64,000 bases of DNA from Siderastrea radians (lineage: Eukaryota > Cnidaria > Anthozoa > Scleractinia > Rhizangiidae), in the NCBI GenBank assembly GCA_964017195.1, contig OZ024891.1, forward strand, positions 5,513,494-5,577,493, written 5' to 3'. Both the position numbers and the translations under genes were made by a program. The notes beneath the pieces are model-generated. The model did no database searches and was not told the origin of the DNA. It saw only the letters and a program-made list of their open reading frames with translations. Positions 1 through 10,400 of this stretch are shown here, in pieces (within the stretch, counting starts at the first letter, position 1; each line of letters opens with the position of its first letter).

Positions 1-1056
1 TCTCCCTCTACAAAAACCAACATTTCCAAATTCGATCTGGGATCAGTGGACGAAAAGCCACTCTGTGGAGATGCCACTGCAAAATTCCAATTTATTTATT
101 TTTTATTTTTATTTTTTTCAATCAAAGCCCAATCCAATTAAATATTTCCAGTGATTGATTTTTATGGACTGATAAATTGCAGAGTATGTATCTAAATCCA
201 ATCTGCTAAAAGTCCATTGGATGTACTCTGGAATAGGGTATTTACCACATTTTGTATTGGGTATTTACCAGATTTTTTGTTGATTAGAGTCGGATGAAAA
301 TCGTGGGCATAGTAACTACACCATCAAGCCACATGCACCAAAACCCAACTCAGTGCGCCTGCTTGCAAGACGGCAAATCAAAGCAACTGTTTCCATGGTC
401 TTGTGTTAAACTTCACCAATAAATGAATGCAATACCTTTCATGGATATAATTATTTCTAAACAATTGCCTGACTACTGTCTACCATTTTTAACCTAGGAA
501 AGTTTTTTGGCCAAGAGGAATAGCCACTTATAAAGGTAGAATTGGGCGAAATAGCCTTTTTTCAAGCAGAATGTGAACCAGCCTAATGAGAGGCAATATA
601 ACACATGTATTCATTCTTTTAAGTCTTACATTTATTTTCTACTTCATAATATGCAAAATCTTTTCAGTTTTAATTCTAGGAAAGATCACACAGTCTGAGA
701 AAATGGAAAAACCTCGATCCATATTTTGGAAGCCAGAAAAATTAAGGTAAATAGTTTGAAAGAGAAAGGTAAATAATTTTATTGGATTTGATCGCCAGGG
801 TACACGTAGGTTGCATGGCAAATAATTTCAAAATTTTTCAATTCAAAAATTAATATCAAATATCATGTCCCTATCTGCACAAATTTATGGCGTTCTCAGT
901 CCCCAAGTTTATTATTAATAGGTGCACAGTGGCCACACTTCTTCATATAAACAGTAAGCTAAGCTAAGCTTTATCCAGCTGATGTCCACTCTATCAGCTA
1001 CACAAATGTGAAGGAATGTAAATAAGCGCTTAGAAGAAATTATTGACGCTAATTAC

Positions 1057-1322
1057 CTGTGGCCATTTAGGGCTGCATAATGAAGTGGAGTGTTCCCAAG
1101 CTCGTCTTGATAATTAGGGTTTACAGTCCTACTAATAAAACTGCAAAAACACGGTTCATATTATCGTGTGTCAAATCAAACGAGCAGCTCGCTCACACAT
1201 TTCCTGCATGCAATCACACACCTATGAATTCCAGACCTTCTCGTCTTGTGTCCGAGAATCTTCTCAATGTGTGCGACATTTCCACTCTTCGCAGCTTGCA
1301 GAAGATCTTGCTCTTTCCCCAT
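1057..1322 (-). CDS. ANKS1-like ankyrin-repeat adaptor, first two coding exons (partial)
   Basis: Exon 1 runs from 1322 down to 1222 and starts MGKEQDLLQAAKSGNVAHIE. It ends after two bases of a codon, before a GTGTGTG donor. Exon 2 runs from 1140 to 1057, follows a TTTTTGCAG acceptor in matching phase, and encodes NPNYQDELGNTPLHYAALNG before a GTAATT donor. The MGK-E/D-QELLEAA-type start followed by an ankyrin repeat with the TPLHYAALNGH core is the known beginning of ANKS1A/ANKS1B proteins, which are cytoplasmic adaptors with N-terminal ankyrin repeats, SAM domains and a PTB domain. Only the ankyrin start is in the window; the other exons should lie beyond position 1. An in-frame ATG 13 codons upstream (1361) is possible, but the MGKEQ start is the family-like one. 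The gene is divergent to sNHE, with about 3.2 kb between the two starts. The family call is recalled, not searched. Confidence 0.72.
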
Positions 1323-1853
1323 GTTACCTGGGTGAGTGAAAAAATGCGTGCCTTCATTCACAAATCAATCACTAAAAATCGTACATAAACTATGTCAGGC
1401 TCAGCGGCCATTTTGTTTCGGGTTTCGACAAGTTGGTCTCGCACCAGTCTCTAATCGTTTGATCGCTATCGCTCCTATTTCCGGCCGACACACTCACCGA
1501 GAATTTTCTGCACTTTTACGGTCAATGGACAAATCTGAAAATATTGTCGTCCATATAGCTGGAGCCGCTAAACTTTTTTCTGATAGATTTTGCCAGCATT
1601 CTGGTTAATTTTGTTTAACGTCAATAGAAGCTTTGTTGTGGGGAACTTTCGAGATAACCAGTTATCTCGAAAGTTATGCTTGACCTCTAAGCAGAAATGT
1701 AACCCAGGAAGTGGCTAATGTTTTCAGGCAGAAGTCAAGCATAACCAAAGATAGGAATGACACCAATTGGCACATGTTTCTCTTCAACATCCATTTCCCG
1801 ATGATTTTGGACATTAAATGGATCGGTCTTAGACGTTACATGAATAAATTAAA

Positions 1854-1931
<78 letters not shown>
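1854..1931. repeat. (TTGA/TGAT)n microsatellite
   Basis: Roughly 19 tandem copies of a 4-base unit. They directly follow an AATAAATTAAAGATTG sequence, so this may be the 3' tail of a retroposed element whose body lies to the left. Confidence 0.9.
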
Positions 1932-2110
1932 CTGATGGAACTCTAAGACAGCTGCTCACTGCACACTTCCCAACATAGCTAGGTTTAAGAAGTTATGAAT
2001 ATATGAAATTCATATATTTGAACTGCGGAATGAAGAATTAAATGTAAAGAAGATCCTCGCAGTTATTAACGCAACTTATGCAGTTGCGAAAAGAAAGCCT
2101 GAAAAAATCA

Positions 2111-2181
2111 GGCTTGCCGGGATTCGAACCCTGACCTCTGCGATACCGGTGCAGCGCTCTAACCAATTGAGCTAACAAGCC
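2111..2181 (-). tRNA. tRNA-Thr(GGT)-like sequence, left arm of palindrome
   Basis: Read on the minus strand it begins GGCTTGTTAGCTCAATTGG and has a D-arm with GCTC/GAGC pairing. The anticodon loop reads CCGGTAT (anticodon GGT, Thr), and the TTCGAAT T-loop is intact. The internal A-box and B-box promoter motifs are therefore present. The T-stem has an A-G mismatch and the acceptor end does not fit a standard 7-bp stem cleanly. This, with the repeat context, suggests a tRNA-derived repeat or pseudogene rather than a certain functional tRNA. Confidence 0.45.
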
Positions 2182-2418
2182 AACTGGGAGCTGGTTATTA
2201 AATTGGTTCGTAATATACCCGGGAAAGATGAAGATGAAGTTATGAATATATGAAATTCATATATTTGAACTGCGGAATGAAGAATTAAATGTAAAGAAGA
2301 TCCTCGCAGTTATTATTCTTCATTCCGCAGTTCAAATATATGAATTTCATATATTCATAACTTCATCTTCATCTTTCCCGGGTATATTACGAACCAATTT
2401 AATGACCAGCTCCCAGTT

Positions 2419-2489
2419 GGCTTGTTAGCTCAATTGGTTAGAGCGCTGCACCGGTATCGCAGAGGTCAGGGTTCGAATCCCGGCAAGCC
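2419..2489 (+). tRNA. tRNA-Thr(GGT)-like sequence, right arm of palindrome
   Basis: This is the mirror copy of the tRNA-like sequence at 2111-2181, with the same GGT anticodon loop and TTCGAAT T-loop, in the opposite orientation. The same reservations apply: an imperfect T-stem and acceptor stem, and location inside an inverted repeat. Confidence 0.45.
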
Positions 2490-2819
2490 TGATTTTTTCA
2501 GGCTTTCTTTTCGCAACTGCATAAGTTGCGTTAATAACTGCGAGGATCTTCTTTACATTTAATAGCCAGGTTTATATGCATCACTTCCAACCTATCCGGC
2601 TTTTGCTCTGTGGCAGTTATTTAAAGGTGCAAGAAAAATAGGTAGGCGGAGAACTCTATAGAAACAAGTCACCTTTTTATGACTCAGAGTCAGTGAAAGG
2701 AAAGGGACTTGCGGGATTTTAAACCCACAGCACTCCAAACGGCTAAGTAAAGGTAGAAAGCGTATGCTGGGATAAAATGCACCACAATGCCTCCTCGTTA
2801 TCAGTTAGTATATTGGCCG

Positions 2820-3160
2820 GGGTACCATAGGCAGCCCAAACTGGCAGTACGTATACTAGAAGATTTCATTGACAGTCTAAATATAATAAACGAACAAGTT
2901 TAAATGAAGACACAAATAAAGAAACGTGTAAATAAAACATTGCTTACGTTTTATTTGTTGTTGCTTGAAACTTATGTAAATAGCTCCCAGGACAGTCAAG
3001 ACACATCAAGCAAGAACACTGATAAAACGTAAGCAATGTTTTATTTACACGTTTCTTTATTTGTGTTTTCATTTCAACTTGTTCGTTTATTATATTTAGA
3101 CTGTCAATGAAATCTTCTAGTACACGTACTGCCAATTTAGGCTGCCTGTGGTTGTACTAG
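2820..3160. repeat. Foldback (hairpin) element
   Basis: Arms at about 2820-2953 and 3020-3160 are near-perfect reverse complements, each about 130 bases, separated by a 65-base loop. No coding capacity is seen. This fits a foldback-type or MITE-like insertion. A 63-codon frame on the minus strand inside it is a by-product of the palindrome. Confidence 0.85.
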
Positions 3161-3707
3161 TCGAAACATGGGCCAATAAATTATGCCCAGGGTGTCGTAG
3201 TGCCAGCCTCGCAATCAGCTTTTTCAAGCTCCTTGTATCTCTACAAGAAAAGATCCGCCACAAAAGTTACCAGTACAGTTCATTTATGTGTTGTGTAGTC
3301 CTTTGCATTTACATGTAAAACTTTTTTCTCTTTTTTTTTTGGGGGGGGGGGGAATTAGAAGCTTCGTGCTTTCCGTAGAAGTAGGCTAATCGGCGGGTCC
3401 ATCGGTTTTCAGCGGTCAAGCGCAAAAACTTACGTTACATCCGGTCTTTCAGAGCCTTCAAGTTTGAATCAGTTTAAAAGTTAAAGAGCGCCGCAGTTCG
3501 TATGAAAACGATGCAGAACATGTCCCGGCAAACTTGTGCACAACACTTACTTCATTTCCAACACATACTCAACGTAAAAAGCTTAAGTTTTCAGAAACGG
3601 CGTTAAGTTTTGCGGTTAAAGTGAAACTAAATTTGTCTGCACTTTCCTTTGTGAACTTATGGTGGGAACTGCGCACGCGTCGTGCGTTTGACCGCGCTGT
3701 GAAGTTT

Positions 3708-4140
3708 TAAGAAGGAATCCATCAGGAAATTGAGTAATCAGTGGACAAAAACCTTGTACCAGAATAATTTAAAGTTTATCGCATTCTTTTTTACACTTTT
3801 TGAGAGCTATAGACGTAATTAGTTATCTGTAATAACACCAAAGACAATTTCTTATGGGATCCCGTGAAATTAAATTTCAAATTTCACAGGAATTGTGTAA
3901 ACACGGGTAAAATAGGTAAATTTTTGTGCGTAAGATTTCATTTTGTGAAATTTGAAATTTATTTTCTCCGGCTCCCATAAGAAATTGTCTTTGGGGTTAT
4001 TACAGATAACAAATTACATCCATAGCTCTCAAAAAATGTGAAAAAGAATGTGATATGCTTTAAATTATTCTGGTACAAGATTTTTGTCCACTGAAAATTA
4101 CAATTACTCAGTTTCCTAATGGATTCCGTCTTAAGTTTTT
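3708..4140. repeat. Foldback/MITE-like inverted repeat
   Basis: The segment from GGAATCCATCAGGAAATTGA (about 3715) to TTCTTATGGGATCC (about 3862) recurs inverted at about 3970-4130. The arms are slightly diverged, unlike the palindromes to the left, so this copy looks older. No open frame of note. Confidence 0.8.
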
Positions 4141-4494
4141 TTTTTTAAGTTTTAAGATTTCTTTAAGCTGTGAAGTAAGCTGTGAAGTCCATCAGTCACC
4201 GTTCATCGTAAGAGGCTGGTCAGCGGACTTTTAAAAAAGCCCGCAAAAATTTGACGCGTTTCACACGCCGACTTCGTCAGCTTCTTCTGCAGTTTCATTT
4301 TACGAGTAGAACAACAATTTACAACGAGGTGTTTTATCCATTTATTTCATACGTTTCCTTCAAAATGTTAAAGAAAGCAGCAACAGTCGATAGACGAATT
4401 GTGATTCTGGTGGGAAATGCAGTGCGGTTTTATTTCAACACTTCTATTTGAACTGGAAGTTGGTTAAACGCGCCAGCTCTTAACTTTGGAAAAT

Positions 4495-7400
4495 ATGTCT
4501 CTCGATTCACAAGAATTTAATTCAACGGATTCACACGAATCACATGAGGTCCATGATAGTCCATACGCAATTTTGTTCATCTTTATGTCATGTACTATTG
4601 GAGGTAAAATACATAAGTATTATTTTCATTCATTTTGCTTTACCCAGCGCAGTCTGATAGTCTGTTGAAAATTAACGCTATCCCTTTTTCTTGGTTTTCT
4701 TTTTTCAGCTATTGTTCGCCAGTTGATGAAAGGATGGCCCATTCCTTATACTGTCGTTTTAATTGTACTCGGGCTTGGGTTTGGGGCTGTATCCGGCGCC
4801 GTCCCAGAGTTACAAAAGTAAGATCCTTCGGTCAATCAAGATTACATTAATAAGCTTAACTCATTTAAGCTTAACTAGTGAGCAAATTTTAAACTAAGCG
4901 ATCAATGTCACACTCAAAAATTAATGTGGTGTAAGCTTATTTATTAGACTTCTGTTATTTGGCAAGCTTGTATTTAATATTGTTTTCTCATGAATACTCT
5001 TTTGGTGGTGGTAAGATGAAGTGTATGGTTAACATTGTCATCAGCCTATTAAAGCTCAAACGATACACTTTCGTTATAAAATAGAGTGTGTTCTTTTTTC
5101 TTGAAGATACACGGCCATTTCAAGTCAAGACCCTCACCTTATACTCACAACCTTCTTGCCAGTTCTCCTGTTTGAATCTGCCTTTGCTATGGACGTTCAT
5201 ATATTTTACAAGATGTTCGGGCAGGTTGTCTTGCTTGCCGTGTTTGGTTTAGCAGTAGCTACAGCTCTCTCTGGTATAATGGCAAAGATGGTGTTTGTTG
5301 ATTATCACTGGACTTGGTTTGAAGCCTTACTGTTCGGCTCAATCGTTAGTGCTACAGATCCTGTCGCAGTAGTAGCCCTACTAAATGACCTCGGTGAGTG
5401 ACAAAGAATTTCTTATTTCTAAATATATATTAGATAAAAAACGGGGGTATAAACAATTAAAAGGAACCAAACGTTTTCGACAAGTATGTCATCATCAAGG
5501 TTAAAAGGCCGTTCGTGATTTGCATGGTTTATACTCCCATGCAAACCACGAACGGCCTTTTAACCCTGATGATGACATACTTGTCGAAAACGTTTGGTTA
5601 CTTTTATGCACCGATCAATTCGAAAGTTCAACATCCCCCCCGGGCAATCTCCCGGGCATTTGAACTTTTGAAGATTGCCTTGTTCAAATTCCCTCCCCTC
5701 GGGGCAAAAAAGCCGTTCAAATGCACCACCAATTAGTACTGAACTACCTCTCCTCAAAGACAAATTTCGTCTTCAAACAATTTACACGCCTTTCAGAGAA
5801 AGATATGCCGTAATGACACCTTCAAACTTCTTTTAAAAACCCTTTTGAAAGAGTTATTCACTAACAAAGGCGAAATTCTATCTTGTAAATCCGTCAGACC
5901 CTGCAAAAACCGAAAACCTCACTAGCATATTACGTCACAACAAGAGATAAATCCAGTTCAAATTCCCCACCCTTCCAACGCAACGTTCAAATTCCCCCCT
6001 CCCCAGGCACTATGCACAGTCAAATGCCCGGGGTATGCCCGGGGGGGGATGTTGAAGTTTCGAATTGATCGGCGCATTAATTGTTTATACCCCCGTTTTT
6101 TATCTTATTTAGCCTTGTATATACATCATTTTACCTTTTAGCGAATATTATGTCAAAAAAATATAGATTAATTGTAGTGTTTTTTTTTCCATACAAATCA
6201 CTGTCAAATGGTGACCAAATTCGTCATTAATTAAGGTATATTGTAGATACGTGATGTATAAATGCATACCAAGGGGAAACCTCAAAAACAAAGGGGGGGG
6301 GGACCCTCAGCCGTAATTTTAGGTCGAGACGCATATTTGAGGCCAAGACCTATAAACCCTTACCTTACGTCAGACCAAAATACTTTAATCTTGCTATCCA
6401 ATTTCATTAACCTAACGTTCTCCGTGTCAAACCAAAAATACACCAAGTGCTTCAAATATTTAGGGAAAATGTACCCTGTTTCAAACCTAAATGGAAAAAT
6501 CTAAACCCTATTTACACCCAAAATGGCTCATAGACCATATCCTTCGCATTGAATCCGCAAAAAGACAATCGTATATAGCTTATGCAACAGAGTAACCCCC
6601 TCCCCCCCCACCCCGAGGGGAGGAGCAACCTAGCAAATGCTGGATGGCTACCCTCCTATCCACGAGGGGTAGACCGTACGTCGGTGACAATACTTCAGTC
6701 TAGCCTCTGAGCTCAGTACCTAGCATTCTTTGCCTGTAAGGGGGAGTTGCAAGTTTGCAAAGTTGATTTTCAGTTCTTGTCAACTAAATAGAAAAAAAGG
6801 TGTACTGTTTTGCCCACTTTCTCTTCACAGGAACGAGCAAGCAGTTATCTACCATCATAGAAGGTGAATCACTATTGAACGATGGCATGGCGATTGTGCT
6901 GTACAAGATATTTTTCAACCTGGCATTTTCCTCCATGACTGGTAGGAAATTTTCACTGAAAGATAAATTCTAGCAGCATCTTTAGACATAGGAAGGACGG
7001 TTTTTGATTTCTAGAGTACCAAAGTAGCCAGCCTGTAACCCGTAGCAAATTTTAGCTCAGTTAAGATGACCATTAACACGATCGTTTCTTAAATTGTATT
7101 TTTGTATTATTATATTCTGTAACTTTTGATATGTATATTTTCAATTGATTACAGAACGTTGGTGAAAGTTTGCTTTTGATTGATGATTTCAAGAAACAAG
7201 TTTATTTTAATTCAGTTTAAAGTAAGGTGTAAGACTTAAGCTGACTGTAGTGTTTAGAACTGTTGGTGGGATTTTCACCAACCAGAGAAATGGAAGGTTT
7301 CCACTGCCTTGCTTATCAACTGTTTTCTCTTTGTTATATTTTTCTGCATTTAGCCACCGAAATTGGATTGTACTTTCCTCGTGTAGCTCTCGGAGGATTC

Positions 7401-10400
7401 TTCTTTGGTCTGGTGGCCGGAAGAGTTACTGTGTTTTGGCTGCAGCATGTGTTTAATGATGCCCTAGTAGAAATCACCATCACTTTAGCAAGTACCTATT
7501 TGACATTCTACATTGGAGAAGAGGTGTTAGGAATATCTGGTGTGATAGCTGTGGTTATGTTAGGGATACAAATCAACGCATTGAAAACAAGCATTAGTCC
7601 AGAGGTTGAAGTTTTCTTGCACAGGTAAATTGCTTTTAATTCGAAAAATGCCCCTGTTTTGAGAGATGCAGAGTTCTGCACCGACAGGTCGACTTCTCTT
7701 CAGTTTTCTCCCGTCGCTTTCTTCAAAGCTCTTCACGTCTTTTCCTTGAAAAACTTCCTCCCTATATAATCAGGATTCGGTTATCTGACAACAATTCCTG
7801 AATTTCAGATTCTGGGAAATGCTGGCATACCTTGCCAACACACTTATTTTCATCATGGTTGGTGTTGTCATTATGGAAAAGGCGCTCAACAGTTTGGACG
7901 AGTATGATTTATTTCTTCTCGTAGTGGACTACTTTGGCGTCACCGTGATAAGGTTTGTTGCATAGGTTGAAAACAAATACTCCGTTATTAATTTTCTAAA
8001 ACGACCATTTTATCAGGAAATTTATATTTCAATTGATTGAAAGAATTTAGTTAAGTTACGTATGCGCAAGAAAGGATACGAAATTTAAAAAAAATGAGTA
8101 TTACCAATTAAAACCCTGCATGTATATATATTGTAACGTTTTCGTAACTTTTAAAGGTATTTTCTTCATCAACATGTGTAAATCAATCGATGTGGATATA
8201 AACGATACTCGAGCAACTTCTTAAATAAATCCTTTTCCCTCAATTTTACCGATGTAATTATCATGTATTGAAAAGAGATCTAGGAACGCACCATGACAAC
8301 ATGGCGGTTCACTGCAAACACGTTTTATTGAATCTACTGCGTGCGCATGTAATTACTATATATGGTAAACGCACAGGGAGACCATAACATTTCCTCCACA
8401 CAAAAATGATCTGTCCCTAGTTTGTAGACTGAGCCTAAGATACCATCTCAAGGAAACAACTTAATCGACTAACAGTGTCCGGTAGCCTACAGTTTCTAAG
8501 AAAAACAGAAAATAAAGAAAAAAAAAGGAAAAACAGTTCAGAGATCGAGTCTCTGTGGTGCCCTGTCCGCCAACCATTTCTGGTTGGCTGACCTCAACAG
8601 TGTCGGGCTCAACCGCCGTTGGCTTCAGCTGGTCGATATGTCGACGCCAAATAATCCCAGGTGCCACCTGCACCTCGTACATCAGCGGACCTGTCTTCTT
8701 GACAATCGGCCCTGGCATGACGTGTGAAAGAACCGCACCGATGCCGGTTGGTGAAGCATCACATGCAAGCCTAACTGGTAACGCTGGATCATAATGCGTT
8801 AGCACCTGCTCAGATGTAATCATGCGCTTAGCCTCTGTGAAGGCTTGCTCGCACTGTTCAAACCACTGCCATTCGCTGTTTTGCTCTAACAACTGGTGAA
8901 GTGGGTGGAGAACTGTGGATGCATTAGGCAAGAAGCGGTTGTAATAGTTAACGAGCCCTAAAAATGAGCGAAGCTGTGACACATTCTCAGGTCTTGGCGC
9001 GCTAACTACTGCCTCAATCTTCTCTTGTGTCTTGTGGAGACCTTCTCTGTCGATCTCATGCCCACAGAACTGAACTCTATCCCTGAAGAACTCGCACTTC
9101 TCGTTGTTGGCCTTCAGACCCGCGTCTTGCAGTCGCTTAAGGACGCTCTCTAAATTCTCCAAATGCTCTTCATCGGTTTTGCCCGAGACGACCATGTCAT
9201 CGAGGATACACTGGGTGCCATGTATTCCCTGTAATTAACAGGGTCCGAAATTGCGACCAGCTGGTCGCCAATGCGACTGAAAATTGAGTGTTGGCGACCA
9301 GAATTTCAAGGCTAGTCGCCAGGAGGCGACTAACTTTCAGCGCCTTGTTAATGTTTTGAGCCACCGCTCAAGGAATTAATTTCGTTTTAAATGGAAAAAT
9401 TCGCGTTTGATTTCCAGCAGAAACTTACCCCTTGTCTTTTCGAAGTTTTTAATCTCCATAGAAAATAATTTAGATCAAAAACGAAGGTAAGATTCCTGTT
9501 AAATGACCTCCACAACAGTTGTAATCCACGCAATGTAATCGACATTTAGCGGCCGCCATGTTTTCAGCAGTTTTATCTGACAACCATACCGTGGGCGAAT
9601 CGCATAAACACAGGCTTTCCTTTCGCCATTGAATATTCAACGAAACGCTCTACAAATTTTCGATAACGCTTTACAGTCAGAAGAAGTGGCGTCATGTTCA
9701 GTCTTCAAACTAAGAGAGCTATCTATTTAACAGAAACTCCTTTTCAACTACAATGTAAGCTACACGATCGCCTTTTTTTCATGGCAGTCTGACTCTTGCG
9801 ATCGTTCACGAGTAAGATTATGTTTTGAGCGAAGAAATGTCTTTAAAAGCTTCGTGTTTCGCTGTGAAGCAACAATTTTACGGACACTTTTTGGCGACCA
9901 GAATTTCCACCTGGCGACTGAAAAAAAAATTTCAGTCGCCACTTGGCGCTCGCATAAGAAAGTTAATTTTGGACCCTGTAATACCTGGTCTATGGCACGT
10001 TGCCAAATCGCTGGACTTGAAGTAACGCCAAAAACTAACCGATTGTATTGAAAAAGACCCTTGTGCGTATTGATCGTGAGGTATTTCTTGGATTCCTCTG
10101 TTACTTCCATCTGTTGATAAGCTTGGCGTAGATCAAGTTTGCTAAAATGTTTCCCCCCAGCCAAATTTGCAAAAATATCCTCTGTGTGCGGCAGAGGATA
10201 CTGGATTGACTGAGACCTTGAAATCGCCACACACGCGCACTGATCCATTTCGCTTAACTACTGGGACAATCGGGGTAGCCCATTCACTGTATTCTACCTT
10301 AGACAGAATACCGTCCTCCTCTAAACGTGTCAATTCTGCTTCTACCCTGGGGCGAAGTGCATATGGAACTTGACGTGGCTTATGAAAGCTAGGCTGGCAG

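Larger units (their letters stand above)
2038..2563. repeat. Large palindrome carrying two head-to-head tRNA-like units
   Basis: The left arm (about 2038-2281) and right arm (about 2315-2563) are near-perfect reverse complements around a spacer of about 30 bases. Each arm contains a tRNA-like sequence followed by a short inverted motif (GCCTGAAAAAATCAGGC). A segment of about 76 bases (1994-2069) is also directly repeated at 2237-2312, so the structure looks like an inverted duplication with one end copied again. The arms are close to identical, which suggests a recent event or ongoing homogenisation. Confidence 0.85.
1323..4494. other. Intergenic region between divergent ANKS1-like and sNHE genes
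   Basis: I found no convincing coding exon here. The stretch holds a TGAT-type microsatellite, a palindrome with two tRNA-like sequences, two further large foldback repeats, and a poly-T/poly-G tract near 3330-3355. Both promoters must lie here if the start exons are right, but I could not pick a convincing TATA box or initiator for either gene. The last 250 bases (about 4240-4494) are free of obvious repeats and probably include the sNHE 5' untranslated region. Confidence 0.5.
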
